DNA from: Deltaproteobacteria bacterium
GTDB lineage: Bacteria; Desulfobacterota; DSM-4660; Desulfatiglandales; HGW-15
NCBI GenBank assembly: GCA_020060215.1
Contig: JAGVAP010000109.1
Coordinates: forward strand, 1-55,293
DNA: 55,293 nucleotides
Direction of reading: 5' to 3'
Each line of letters starts with the position of its first letter. Positions within the stretch are counted from its first letter, which is position 1. Below, piece after piece: positions 18,207 through 27,126 of this stretch. Under the pieces are notes generated by a model. The model was given only the letters and a program-made list of their open reading frames with translations. It ran no database searches and had not been told where the DNA came from. The translations under genes and the position numbers were made by a program.

Positions 18207-19304
18207 TCACTGGGTAGAATGGCGCTTCGGAGTCCCTCTCCTGCAAGCCAGCAACGATACCATGCTAATGGGCAAATCGACGTACATGAAATGAGGGCTG
18301 TCAAGCATGCTCTCGTAAAGAAAGCAGACATGCGTGCACGAACACCTCTCAGAGAGGAGCCGATTGATTCGATTCCTCACTCCGGGTCCCTGCAGGATGC
18401 TCATCATGCTGTAATCCGTTTGACGAACGTTACCCACGGGCTTTTTCATTTCGCACAGGCGAACATCCCCGTTCGCATCCAAGACCGAGATGGTCCTTCC
18501 GGCGGAGCATGGAATCCGGGGCCAGGCGGCGGACCGGAAGAAGAATTCCCTCTGCAGGGCATATCTCCGCCGCTCTCTTGCCAATTCGGCAAATGAAATG
18601 GTGAAAGGGTGCGTTGCCCGTGCCTTCCGCCCGATCACGCGCTCATGAAATGATTTCAGTTGTGTCTCTTGGAACGGCGGAGATACCAGTACACCCATAC
18701 CCCTTGCCAGTTCGAAGGAGTGTCGGGCCTGAGGCATGCGGTCGGCCGCGAAATCAAGAAGCGACATGACCTCTTCCAGAGGCTGTATCCCGATGACCGT
18801 GTTGATGGAGACGGCGATCTTGCCTGGAGCAGTCTCGGCCACGGCAATCGCCTGCCTCAGCGTCTCACACGCCCTCTCAAATGCCCCTTTCCGCCCGCGG
18901 AGCTGGTCATGTGCCCGGCCCATCGCGTCGAGGGACACGGCAAAGTGGACGTATTGGAGTTCCGGATGGTCTCTGAGGCCTTCTAAAAGACCGATGCACC
19001 TGTGGACATCGAAACCATTCGTCGGGAGACTGAGGCTCTTGATGCGATTGTGGCCGGCGGCGTAATCCACAATGTCAGCGAAGTCCTCCCGGAGGGTAGG
19101 CTCTCCACCCGACAAGAGAAGGGTTTCAAATCGAGGAAGGGCTTGAAACACCCTGATGATCTCACCGGTCTTGAGATCATCCGCTGCGTTGAGATTCTCC
19201 CTGTTAAAGCAATTCGGGCAGTACTGGTTGCATCTCGATGTGATGAAGAAGATGAGGGTTCTGAAACGATCGGGAGCCATGGGGCGGAGCATTCGGCGAA
19301 TCAT
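18207..19304 (-). CDS. radical SAM protein with C-terminal SPASM-like cysteines
   Basis: 365 residues. The radical SAM signature TSRCNQYCPNCF gives C25, C29 and C32, followed by LLSGGEPTLR (SAM-binding GGE motif). The C-terminal third has IPCSAGRTISVLDANGDVRLCEM and CSCTHVC, matching SPASM/twitch auxiliary iron-sulfur sites. SPASM enzymes modify peptides or, in sugar clusters, dehydrogenate or epimerise other substrates. It sits between two GT2 genes, overlapping the upstream one by 4 bases, so the substrate is probably a sugar or a lipid-linked oligosaccharide rather than a peptide. No peptide precursor gene was seen nearby. Confidence 0.82.
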   Translation of the reverse strand: MIRRMLRPMAPDRFRTLIFFITSRCNQYCPNCFNRENLNAADDLKTGEIIRVFQALPRFETLLLSGGEPTLREDFADIVDYAAGHNRIKSLSLPTNGFDVHRCIGLLEGLRDHPELQYVHFAVSLDAMGRAHDQLRGRKGAFERACETLRQAIAVAETAPGKIAVSINTVIGIQPLEEVMSLLDFAADRMPQARHSFELARGMGVLVSPPFQETQLKSFHERVIGRKARATHPFTISFAELARERRRYALQREFFFRSAAWPRIPCSAGRTISVLDANGDVRLCEMKKPVGNVRQTDYSMMSILQGPGVRNRINRLLSERCSCTHVCFLYESMLDSPHFMYVDLPISMVSLLACRRGTPKRHSTQ

Positions 19305-20317
19305 TTGAATATCAATCCAGTTTGTCTTCGGTCCCCGGATGCCCTAAGGGGGATACGCCTGATCCTTGCAGCGAGACGATACATGGACCTTGAGAACACG
19401 TTGATGAGCGGCAAGGCGGACACCATTGCGGTGAGATTCAGAAGCGATGGGTACTCGGAAACGGCCGCAGCCAATTGGATCCGGGCCGTGTCCCAGTCGT
19501 CGTCTAGCCCTGCGTAGAAACCCGCCATCAGACGGCAGCGGCTGAATCTCATCTGAACGGTCCTCTTCCCCATGCCCCTGGTCAGTTCAGGATACTTGGC
19601 TTCCAAGCAGCGTAGACCTTCCAGGAGCATCTCATACTGCTCGGCGCGTATTCTTCCATGGCCCCTGGACATATTCTTGTCATGCATCCTCCAGTGACCC
19701 ATCGGCTCTTCGGTCAGACATTTTATCTTACCGAACAGTCCCATCTCTATCCATTTCAGGTAATCCGTATGCGCGGCTGAACCCCAGAAGGGTCCGGTCG
19801 CTTCGAAAGCCGATCGGCGGAACATGACCGATATCGCGGGTATGAAGCAGTACGTCGAAAACAAAACGGCGCTCTTAATCCAACCCGGGTCGCCGGACGG
19901 CGGATAAATCTCGAAAAAGCGGCTTATGGGTCTACCTTGTCGGTCGATCAGCCATGCGTCACCAAAAACCAGCGAGATTGTTGGGTCCTCGTCGAGCGCG
20001 GCAACAAGACGGCCGGTTCGATAGGGGGGCAACGTGTCGTCCGAATCGACGATGGAGCAGTATTTCCCGCGCGCCAGGCGCATACCTCTGTTTCGGGCGT
20101 GGACGACCCCCATGTTCTTCTGAAAGTATACCGAGATACGACTGTCCTGTGAGGCGAGTTCCCGAAGCACGGGGGCTGTTTCGTCCGTCGAGCCGTCATC
20201 GATAACGACGATCTCCAGGTCAGTATGGGCCTGGCCCAGGATCGATGAGAGGCATGCGCCGATATACTCCTGGTGGTTGAAGGATGCCACGACATAGGTG
20301 ACTTTGGGTGCTCCCAC
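19301..20317 (-). CDS. GT2 family glycosyltransferase
   Basis: 338 residues. Landmarks: VTYVVASFNHQEYI at the N-terminus, VVIDDGSTDETAP near residue 38, and CSIVDSDDTLPP carrying the metal-binding DSDD near residue 91. The C-terminal half is helical and typical of chain-extending family 2 enzymes. No membrane helices are evident, so it should act in the cytoplasm on a lipid-linked acceptor. Its stop overlaps the start of the radical SAM gene (19304) by 4 bases, and 40 bases separate it from the radical SAM gene upstream. Sugar specificity cannot be read from sequence. Confidence 0.86.
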   Translation of the reverse strand: MGAPKVTYVVASFNHQEYIGACLSSILGQAHTDLEIVVIDDGSTDETAPVLRELASQDSRISVYFQKNMGVVHARNRGMRLARGKYCSIVDSDDTLPPYRTGRLVAALDEDPTISLVFGDAWLIDRQGRPISRFFEIYPPSGDPGWIKSAVLFSTYCFIPAISVMFRRSAFEATGPFWGSAAHTDYLKWIEMGLFGKIKCLTEEPMGHWRMHDKNMSRGHGRIRAEQYEMLLEGLRCLEAKYPELTRGMGKRTVQMRFSRCRLMAGFYAGLDDDWDTARIQLAAAVSEYPSLLNLTAMVSALPLINVFSRSMYRLAARIRRIPLRASGDRRQTGLIFK

Positions 20318-20357
20318 GAAAAGATTCCTTCTCAGATCCGTGAAACCGGCCGTCCGG

Positions 20358-21443
20358 CTATGACCGGATGAATCCCGGTGTCCAACGGCTCCTTTTCAGG
20401 ATTTCCAATGGCGTTTCCGCGATACAACGGGCGCAGATCGGATCCGGGATTCTTCCCCCTTTCAGCTGATTCCTGAATTTCCGATAGGGCGTGCTGTTGT
20501 AGACAGTCAAGACGGTTGAATGGAAAATGTTGCCCATCGACATCCGCTTCGCTCCAAAACTGCAGCAGGGTCTCAGGTCTCCTTCGACTGTGATATAGGC
20601 GGATATCCATGGCTTGAGACAGTGCCGTGCCATGTTGATCGGTTTGGATCCGTAGATTCTTGAGAGGTAGTCCATTCTCTGCATCAGATAGGAAGCGTTG
20701 CTCGCGGGCAAGCCGTAACCTTTTTCCTGTTGAGCAACGCGCTCCAGTCCGGAATAGATCTTCTCGGCATCCATACCCATTATCAGTTCCCTCTTGTTGC
20801 GAATGGCCGAATCGGAAAAGACCTGAAACAAGACGGCATCGATCCCGATCTGCTTCCCGAGAAGGTAGAAAGAGTCGATCTCTTCCACGTTCGCCTTCTG
20901 GATGACAAAGGCCAGGCGTACCTTAGGGTTCTCTTTCTTCATCTCCCTTCTGATCTGCAGGAACGAAGTCAGATGGTGGACGGTCCTCTCGAATGCATCT
21001 TTGGATCGAACGACCATGTAGGTTTCTTTGGTTGCGGCATCCAATGAGACGTTCAGCAGGTTCAGTCCGCTGCTTATCATTTCCTCCATCTGTCGCTTCG
21101 TCACGGCAACGAAGTTGGAGGTGGTGTTGACGTTCACTGAACGCTTTCGGGCATAGGAGATCATCCGGGGAAGTTCGGTGTTGAGCGTGGGCTCTCCCTG
21201 ACCGCTTAAGGTGAGATGCGTCGGTCGGACGTGATCGATGATGTCCTTGAACCGATTGAACGTCATGTGACGGGGTGCATCTATGTAGGACTGGCGTGGG
21301 CATTGGGGACAATCCAGGTTGCAGTAAGTGGTCGGCTCGACTTGAAGGTGGATCGGACGCCGAGCCACCCACTCGGGCTTGAAATAGCAAATGATCGAAG
21401 CGGTAACCAGTTTGGGGATAGCGCGAACCAAGTGGTTCATCAT
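20358..21443 (-). CDS. radical SAM/SPASM domain protein
   Basis: 361 residues. PTTYCNLDCPQCPR supplies the cluster cysteines C41, C45 and C48, and LTLSGQGEPTLN is the SAM-binding GxGE variant. The C-terminal part has ITVEGDLRPCCSFGAKRMSMGNI and a later CARC pair, which is the SPASM pattern for an auxiliary iron-sulfur cluster. A hydrophobic N-terminal stretch (LVTASIICYF) may touch the membrane. It is the second SPASM enzyme in the same minus-strand run and overlaps the upstream methyltransferase by 4 bases. Close relatives in O-antigen or capsule clusters are annotated only as radical SAM proteins. A glycan-modifying role is inferred from context. Confidence 0.82.
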   Translation of the reverse strand: MMNHLVRAIPKLVTASIICYFKPEWVARRPIHLQVEPTTYCNLDCPQCPRQSYIDAPRHMTFNRFKDIIDHVRPTHLTLSGQGEPTLNTELPRMISYARKRSVNVNTTSNFVAVTKRQMEEMISSGLNLLNVSLDAATKETYMVVRSKDAFERTVHHLTSFLQIRREMKKENPKVRLAFVIQKANVEEIDSFYLLGKQIGIDAVLFQVFSDSAIRNKRELIMGMDAEKIYSGLERVAQQEKGYGLPASNASYLMQRMDYLSRIYGSKPINMARHCLKPWISAYITVEGDLRPCCSFGAKRMSMGNIFHSTVLTVYNSTPYRKFRNQLKGGRIPDPICARCIAETPLEILKRSRWTPGFIRS

Positions 21444-22270
21444 GAGCCTGCCCGCACGTAAAATGCACTCGAGGTGACGGCGAGTTCGTCTTCGGTATAA
21501 TCCACGAAAGATTTGTGGATCCGGCCTTTCACTTTGGAAAAGGAGGAGAAATCATACTCCCGGTCGAGCACTTCCACCCGAAAGCCTTGTTCGGTAAACG
21601 CCTTGACATGGTCGCGGAGACGCTGGCGAGTCAAGTCGCCGGGACTCAGAAACCGGTGCCATTGTTCGGGAGAAAACAGTAGGAAGTGAAAGGGGTATTT
21701 GAAAAAGTGGTCTCGATAATCCACGATGTGGACCATGCTCCCATTGTGCCGGAGAATCCTCTTAAGGCCGACAATCAACGCGGGGAGGTCCTGCACGTGC
21801 TCCAAAACAGAATTCGAGAGGACTACGTCGATCGATTTTTCTTCAATAGCGTCCAAGCTCTTAACCCGGTTTGCCGCTGCAAACGGGAAAGTGGCCGAAA
21901 GACCGCATCGATCCTGAATCGACCTCCTCATCTTCTCATCCGCGCGAGCAGCGAAAGGTGCCAAGGGCTCGAACCCGCGATAGGAACGTGCACCACGCAT
22001 CATGAACTCAAACCCCACGCTGTTCGTTCTTCCGGGTCCGATCTCCAGGATTGAAAGGGTGAGGAGATCGAGGCCCTTCGAGGCACAGAGTTCAATGTAT
22101 CTATCCACGATCAAACTCGGGGATGTCTCGTTCTCACTCGGTTTATAGTAGGGGAGGAGAAAAGGGACTCGCGCTAGAAGGCCGTTCCTGAATAGAAAAC
22201 GTCTCAAGAGCCTGAGTGTGATATATTCCGCATCGGCAAAGAACGGGGAGCTGTTCAGTTCCTGAATCAC
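21440..22270 (-). CDS. SAM-dependent methyltransferase
   Basis: 276 residues from a GTG at 22270. Class I methyltransferase fold: SILEIGPGRTNSVGFEF (motif I) near residue 77, GFEPLAPFA, then IDVVLSNSVLEHVQDLPALIVGLKRIL (motifs II/III region), and GSMVHIVDYRDHFF. The ~60-residue N-terminal extension is basic and unassigned. It is the first gene of the downstream half of the minus-strand glycan run; a 160-base gap separates it from the GT4 gene upstream. ATGA-type coupling to the radical SAM gene suggests that both modify the same intermediate. Substrate unknown. Confidence 0.82.
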   Translation of the reverse strand: MIQELNSSPFFADAEYITLRLLRRFLFRNGLLARVPFLLPYYKPSENETSPSLIVDRYIELCASKGLDLLTLSILEIGPGRTNSVGFEFMMRGARSYRGFEPLAPFAARADEKMRRSIQDRCGLSATFPFAAANRVKSLDAIEEKSIDVVLSNSVLEHVQDLPALIVGLKRILRHNGSMVHIVDYRDHFFKYPFHFLLFSPEQWHRFLSPGDLTRQRLRDHVKAFTEQGFRVEVLDREYDFSSFSKVKGRIHKSFVDYTEDELAVTSSAFYVRAGS

Positions 22271-22430
22271 TGCAAAGCCCTTTTGAAACTCCTGATCATA
22301 TGACCATCTGGTTTGGGCAAAACGATGCCACGATACTACAAGCCGCCTTGGAGTCCAAGAGTTTACTCACGATCAGATGAGCATGCTGGTGTTCTCGCCC
22401 TGCGGGGTGATCGTTGTCGATGATATGGCC
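22271..22430 (-). promoter_or_regulatory. 160-base gap with a weak candidate promoter
   Basis: This is the only sizeable gap inside the minus-strand glycan run. On the minus strand TTGGAC is followed after 17 bases by TATCGT, which could restart transcription for the methyltransferase onward. No terminator hairpin was seen, so read-through from rfbB is equally likely. Confidence 0.25.
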
Positions 22431-23615
22431 TCATCTTGCTCTCGGGTGCCACGAATCGGCCTTCGGGTCGAGCGGCTCCGAGATCAATGGCCCTTCAAGA
22501 AGTTGCAGATATTGCATGCTCACCTTCTCCCAGGAAAAGCATCTCTCCACATGAGCTCTGGCCGCTTCACCCATGATCCTCGCCGATTCCCTCCGCTCCA
22601 AAACGGTGGAGACGATTCGCTGCAGTTCCCCCGGGTCCTGAAGGGGGAAAAGGAAACCCGTCTTCTTCTCGAGAACCACCTCTGAGTTGCCGATCACACG
22701 GCTTGCAATCACGGGAAGTCCGCAGGCCATGGCCTCGAGCACGACGTTAGGCATCCCTTCATAGAGGGAAGGGAGAACGAAACAGTCCGCATGATGAAAA
22801 TGGTCGCGCAGCCGGTCCTTGTCGCACCAGGGATGCCAGTGGATCCTCTCCCGGATCGAGAGAGACCGCCCATAGGCGACAAGGTCCTCCTTGAGCGGCC
22901 CGTCTCCCACGAGGTGGAGCTCGAACACCTTGGAAGTAGTGGACGCCAGTCCGTCCATCTGTTCCAGGAGGAAAAAGAGGTTCTTCTGCTCCCTGAACCT
23001 CCCGGCGAACAGAAATCTCACGACAGGATCTCTCCTGTCGGGTGCGGGAAAAAAATAGGTCGTGTCAACGCCGTTCGGGATAACCTGCACCGGGAAAGGA
23101 TCCTTCTCTTCCGAGAGGGTCTTGAGCCCATCGGAGTTGGCTACGACGGCCCGGCTGTGCCTCAGGACGGTTCTCCTCAAAGGCTGCAGCAGCAGGTGCA
23201 TGGCTTCCAGCGACGGTTCGTTCCCGGGGACGTCGGCGCCTCGCAGCGAGACCACATAAGGAACCCGGGCCAGGAACCTGCAGAGCAGACCCAGCGGACC
23301 GCAGGGGATGGAGAAGAATACGATCGCTGCATCGAATGCGCCGTTTCTGAGCATACGCGGCAACACCAGTCCGCCCGTGAACAGGAACAAGGCCATCTCA
23401 GCGGGGGTGGACTCGGCCTGTCTCTTTCTCAGGGTGCGGGAGCGGAAGACCGCAACACCGTCTTCCGTCTCCCAACCGAATCTCCCGCGAAATCCGGAGG
23501 TGAGGACCACCGCAGAATGGCCCTTTCTTGCGATCTCCCTGGCGATGTGCCAGGAAGCCGTGGCAGCCCCACCCCCAATGGGGGGATACTCATAGTTTAT
23601 GAAGAGTATTCTCAT
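22431..23615 (-). CDS. GT4 family glycosyltransferase
   Basis: 394 residues from the ATG at 23615 (an upstream in-frame ATG at 23696 adds a 27-residue, cysteine-rich extension lying entirely within the upstream gene, so it was not used). GT-B fold: INYEYPPIGGGAATASWHIA at the N-terminus, PNGVDTTYFFPA near the domain hinge, FLFAGRFREQKNLFFLLEQ, and the C-terminal LPSLYEGMPNVVLEAMACGLPVI (E-x7-E nucleotide-sugar motif). Retaining cytoplasmic glycosyltransferase adding one sugar to a growing chain. It overlaps the amidotransferase upstream by 26 bases and so is tightly coupled to it. Donor sugar unknown. Confidence 0.88.
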   Translation of the reverse strand: MRILFINYEYPPIGGGAATASWHIAREIARKGHSAVVLTSGFRGRFGWETEDGVAVFRSRTLRKRQAESTPAEMALFLFTGGLVLPRMLRNGAFDAAIVFFSIPCGPLGLLCRFLARVPYVVSLRGADVPGNEPSLEAMHLLLQPLRRTVLRHSRAVVANSDGLKTLSEEKDPFPVQVIPNGVDTTYFFPAPDRRDPVVRFLFAGRFREQKNLFFLLEQMDGLASTTSKVFELHLVGDGPLKEDLVAYGRSLSIRERIHWHPWCDKDRLRDHFHHADCFVLPSLYEGMPNVVLEAMACGLPVIASRVIGNSEVVLEKKTGFLFPLQDPGELQRIVSTVLERRESARIMGEAARAHVERCFSWEKVSMQYLQLLEGPLISEPLDPKADSWHPRAR

Positions 23616-25461
23616 TCCCTTGCAGCAACCACAGGTTCCAGAGAAATGCACGATGATCGCTTCGGCGGGCACGATGGTCCGCGGCATACGCTTCAATAAA
23701 CCATCTGTTCATGATCTTCTGGAAGCCGCCGGGCTGCAGCCGGAGTGATTCCTCCAGGAACCATCTGCCGATAGGCGCCCCGAATCCCTTCTTCGCCCTG
23801 AAGAGGATATGGCGGGGAAGCACCGGTCCCAGGGCCTTCTTCAAGATGTACTTGGTCTGCCCATGGCGGAACTTGTAGGAGCTCGGGATCCTGCGGGCGA
23901 AATCCACCAGGTCTTTGTCCAGAAAGGGGGCGCGGACCTCCAGCGAGTGCATCATGCTGGCCCTGTCCACCTTGACCAGGATGTCGTCCTGCAAATAGAG
24001 CCTGGTGTAGAACTGGAGGGTCTTGTCCACGAGGTTTTCCTGCCTGCAGGAGTCCCAGCAGAGGATGGCCTCTTCATAGACCTCCTCCATATCGATCGGC
24101 TCAAGGAAGAGGTCCGACAACTCTGCGGGGGAAAGCGGTCCCAGCCATATCGGATTCCACAGGGACTTGGGGAAGGAGAGCCCTCTGAGGGTCCGCTTGA
24201 GCCTGAAATCCAAACTCATGTTTCGGTGAGACACCGGCAGCAAGCCGGCACAGAGTGCAATTCCCCTGTGTACGGGACGAGGCACCAGCCGAGTGTAAAG
24301 CTCCGCCAGGCCAAGAGCCCTGAAGGGATCATATCCTGCGAAGAGCTCATCTCCTCCGTCCCCCCCGAGGGCGACGGTGACGTGCTTCCTGGTAGATTGA
24401 CACAGCAGATAGGTCGGCAGCAGCGAACTGTCTCCCATCGGCTCGTCCAGCCTTGAAACGATGTCAGGGAGCAGATCGCGGGCTCTTTCGATAGACAGCC
24501 GTTCCTCATGATGATCCGTCTGAAACGATCGCGCCACGGCCTTCGCGTACCGGGATTCGTCAAAACTCGACTCCTCAAAACCGATGGAAAAGGTCTTTAA
24601 CCGGCCTGCCGGGAGGTGTCTGGCGGCGAATGCCGTGACTGCGGACGAATCGATGCCGCCGCTCAGGAAAATGCCCAAGGGGACATCGGACATGAGCCGC
24701 TTTCTGACGGCCTCTTCGAGAAGGGCGCGAAGCTGCTCACTCCAGACCTCTTCGGGATTTGGAGGGATATGGTCGAAAGGTTCGAGGACGAACTCCCAGT
24801 ATTTCTTTTGGGCTGAAATTCGAACAGCGGACACGTCCACAAGCAGGTTTGAGCCCCCCTGGAGCTTGTATACCCCCTCGTAGAGGGAGTGCGGTGCCGG
24901 GATGTAGCCGTAGGCAAAATACTTCTTGAGGCTCTTCGGGGAGACCTCAGCCCGGATGCTCGGGTGCTTGATGAGACCGCTCAACTCGGACGCAAACGCG
25001 AAGGTGTCGTTCTGAAGGGAGTAGAAGAGCGGTTTTTTCCCGAACCGATCCCTGCTCAGAAAAAGGAGCTTCTTTTCACGGTCATAAAGCGCGAAAGCCC
25101 ACATGCCGTTCAGTTTGCCGGGAAGATGGAATCCCCATTCCCGATACCCGTGGATCAGGACCTCCGTATCGGAGTGATCCGTCAAGAACTTGTGCCCCTC
25201 TTTTTCCAGTTGCACTCGCAGGGACGAATGGTTGTAGATCTCTCCATTGAAAACCACCCCCAACCGGCCGTCTCCGGACCACATGGGCTGCGCTCCCCCC
25301 TCGAGATCGATGATGGAGAGTCTCCTGTGGCCGAGATAGACCCCTTCCCCGGCATCATGCCAGCAGCCCTCGGCATCCGGTCCTCTGTGAACGAGCGCGT
25401 GGTTCATCCTCCTGAGGATGTCGATATCGCCTTTCCCGACGAAACCGCAGATACCGCACAT
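23590..25461 (-). CDS. asnB: asparagine synthase-like glutamine amidotransferase
   Basis: 623 residues, the normal size for AsnB. MCGICGFVG places the nucleophile Cys2 of the class II glutaminase domain, followed by HRRLSIIDL and FNGEIYNH. The synthase domain has FLSGGIDSSAV (ATP pyrophosphatase loop) and GGDGGDELFAGY. AsnB converts aspartate to asparagine with glutamine nitrogen, but many copies in polysaccharide clusters are thought to amidate uronic acids or other carboxylates. Here it lies two bases from a GT2 gene and overlaps a GT4 gene, which favours a glycan-tailoring role over amino acid supply. The symbol reflects the family, not proven function. Confidence 0.85.
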   Translation of the reverse strand: MCGICGFVGKGDIDILRRMNHALVHRGPDAEGCWHDAGEGVYLGHRRLSIIDLEGGAQPMWSGDGRLGVVFNGEIYNHSSLRVQLEKEGHKFLTDHSDTEVLIHGYREWGFHLPGKLNGMWAFALYDREKKLLFLSRDRFGKKPLFYSLQNDTFAFASELSGLIKHPSIRAEVSPKSLKKYFAYGYIPAPHSLYEGVYKLQGGSNLLVDVSAVRISAQKKYWEFVLEPFDHIPPNPEEVWSEQLRALLEEAVRKRLMSDVPLGIFLSGGIDSSAVTAFAARHLPAGRLKTFSIGFEESSFDESRYAKAVARSFQTDHHEERLSIERARDLLPDIVSRLDEPMGDSSLLPTYLLCQSTRKHVTVALGGDGGDELFAGYDPFRALGLAELYTRLVPRPVHRGIALCAGLLPVSHRNMSLDFRLKRTLRGLSFPKSLWNPIWLGPLSPAELSDLFLEPIDMEEVYEEAILCWDSCRQENLVDKTLQFYTRLYLQDDILVKVDRASMMHSLEVRAPFLDKDLVDFARRIPSSYKFRHGQTKYILKKALGPVLPRHILFRAKKGFGAPIGRWFLEESLRLQPGGFQKIMNRWFIEAYAADHRARRSDHRAFLWNLWLLQGNENTLHKL

Positions 25462-25463
25462 GA

Positions 25464-26486
25464 CTATTGGACGATCTCTTTGATGGAGTAAGGCCTCTTC
25501 CGCTGGGACTCATAGTACGTCCTCATCAGGATCTCGGCGATGAAGCCGATGAAGATGGAGGTCACCCCGATCAAAAGGAAGAAGACGGTGAGGATGGGCA
25601 AAGGGGTCTCGATGAAGGTCTTGTCCCCCCACAGCTTGTAGTAAAGCATGAGCAGAAAAGACACGCAGGCCAGGAGGAAGTTGATGAGCCCGAAACCGCC
25701 GAAGAGGTGGATGGGGTTGCTGGAATAACGGTCCATGAACTTGATCAAGAGCAGGTCCAGGATCACCTTGGAGGTTCGGGAAAGCCCATAGTGGGACCTG
25801 CCCGACGGCCTCTCATGATGGTTCACAACCATCTCCACGACCCTGGCGCCCTGCCACCGGGCGTAGATCGGGATGAATCGATGCATCTCACCATAGAGCT
25901 TCACGTCGCTCAACACATCCCTCCGATAGGCCTTGAGGGTACATCCGTAATCGTGCAGCTCCGTGCCGCTGATCCTGGAAATCAGCCAGTTGGCCAGCCG
26001 GGAAGGCCAGACCCTGAGGAGCTTCCTGTCTTTCCTGTCCCTTCTCCAACCGCTTACGACATCATAACCCTCCTGGAGCTTTTCGAGGAGTCTTCGGATA
26101 TCGGCCGGGTCGTTTTGATTGTCCCCGTCCATGGTCACCAGGACATCCCCGGAGGAGTAATCGATCCCGGCCATCATCGCCGCGGTCTGTCCGAAGTTCC
26201 TGCGGAAATGGATGACCTTCACATGGCGGTCTGCGCCGGCGATGGCGTTCAGCACCTCCCCGGAACCGTCCGTGGAACCATCGTTGATAAAGATGACCTC
26301 GTACGATTGTCCGGTAGGCTCCAGGGCGGAAGTCAGGTCATGGTAGAGGGGGTGGAGGTTCTCCTCTTCGTTGTGTACGGGGATAATGACCGAGAGGCCG
26401 ACCTTTTTTCTTTCGTCGATCGGGAATCTTCCCTGGAGCCTTGCGGCCTGTTCGTGCATCTTGATCATCTTGGTGTCCGGAATCAT
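25464..26486 (-). CDS. GtrB-like GT2 polyprenyl-phosphate glycosyltransferase
   Basis: 340 residues. SVIIPVHNEEENL, FINDGSTDGS and the intact MDGDNQNDP define the GT-A nucleotide-sugar and metal sites; GWRRDRKDR and LHDYGCTLKAYRR are typical of the GtrB/ArnC subgroup. Two C-terminal membrane helices (FGLINFLLACVSFLLML and LPILTVFFLLIGVTSIFIGF) are in the usual place. These enzymes make undecaprenyl-phosphate-linked glucose or similar sugars for transfer outside the membrane, the donor form used by the GT39/TMTC enzymes elsewhere in this window. It is 93 bases after rfbC and 2 bases before asnB. Confidence 0.86.
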   Translation of the reverse strand: MIPDTKMIKMHEQAARLQGRFPIDERKKVGLSVIIPVHNEEENLHPLYHDLTSALEPTGQSYEVIFINDGSTDGSGEVLNAIAGADRHVKVIHFRRNFGQTAAMMAGIDYSSGDVLVTMDGDNQNDPADIRRLLEKLQEGYDVVSGWRRDRKDRKLLRVWPSRLANWLISRISGTELHDYGCTLKAYRRDVLSDVKLYGEMHRFIPIYARWQGARVVEMVVNHHERPSGRSHYGLSRTSKVILDLLLIKFMDRYSSNPIHLFGGFGLINFLLACVSFLLMLYYKLWGDKTFIETPLPILTVFFLLIGVTSIFIGFIAEILMRTYYESQRKRPYSIKEIVQ

Positions 26487-26579
26487 CTCTCGTTGATGGT
26501 TTCCTGCAAGAATGGAGCCAGAGGCCGACGCCTCCTCCCGAGCCTTACCCTGGAGATCTCCGTGTGAGCGCTCTTTGGT

Positions 26580-27125
26580 TCATCCCTGCGGCAGCTCCGC
26601 TTCCTTGAAGAGGGGTGCGGTCCTGTCTTTTTCCGAGACCACGGGAGCTTCGGTCGGCCAGGGGATGGAGAGGTCCGGGTCGTCCCACCGGATGCATCGC
26701 TCGTGTTCCCGGGAATAGAAGTCCGTGCACTTGTAGAAGACCTCCGCCTCTTCGCTGAGCACGCAGAAGCCGTGCGCAAAGTCCGGGGGGATGTAGATGC
26801 CTTTCTTCTCCTCGTCTGAGAGGACGACGCTCATCCATCGGCCGAAGGTGGGTGAGCCTCTCCGGATGTCCACCGCCACGTCGAACACCTTTCCATGGGG
26901 GACCCAGATCAGCTTGCCCTGGGGTTGACGGATCTGATAGTGCAAGCCCCGGATCGCGCCCTTGCGGGAGCGCGAACGGTTGTCCTGGACGAACCGGGTG
27001 CGGATGCCGGCCCGCTCGAATTTCTCCTGGTGGTAGCACTCCATGAAGAAGCCTCGGTCGTCCTGGAACACATCCGGTTCGATCACCACGATTTCAGGAA
27101 GGATGGGGGAGGGGAGGAATCTCAT
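26580..27125 (-). CDS. rfbC: dTDP-4-dehydrorhamnose 3,5-epimerase
   Basis: 181 residues, normal for RfbC/RmlC. Cupin fold with the catalytic His in KGAIRGLHYQ (H62) and the substrate-side FVQDNRSRSRKG; GIYIPPDFAHGFCVL and the conserved VFYKCTDFYS segment complete the active site. It epimerises dTDP-4-keto-6-deoxyglucose at C3 and C5 on the way to dTDP-L-rhamnose or other 6-deoxysugars. It starts one base after the rfbA stop, giving the order rfbB-rfbA-rfbC. No rfbD reductase is present in this window, so the end product could differ from rhamnose or rfbD could lie elsewhere. Confidence 0.93.
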   Translation of the reverse strand: MRFLPSPILPEIVVIEPDVFQDDRGFFMECYHQEKFERAGIRTRFVQDNRSRSRKGAIRGLHYQIRQPQGKLIWVPHGKVFDVAVDIRRGSPTFGRWMSVVLSDEEKKGIYIPPDFAHGFCVLSEEAEVFYKCTDFYSREHERCIRWDDPDLSIPWPTEAPVVSEKDRTAPLFKEAELPQG

Positions 27126-27126
27126 C

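Noticed and set aside
25467..26567. 366-codon plus-strand frame over the GtrB-like gene
   Set aside because: It is an antisense shadow; the minus-strand gene has intact GT2 motifs and operon context.
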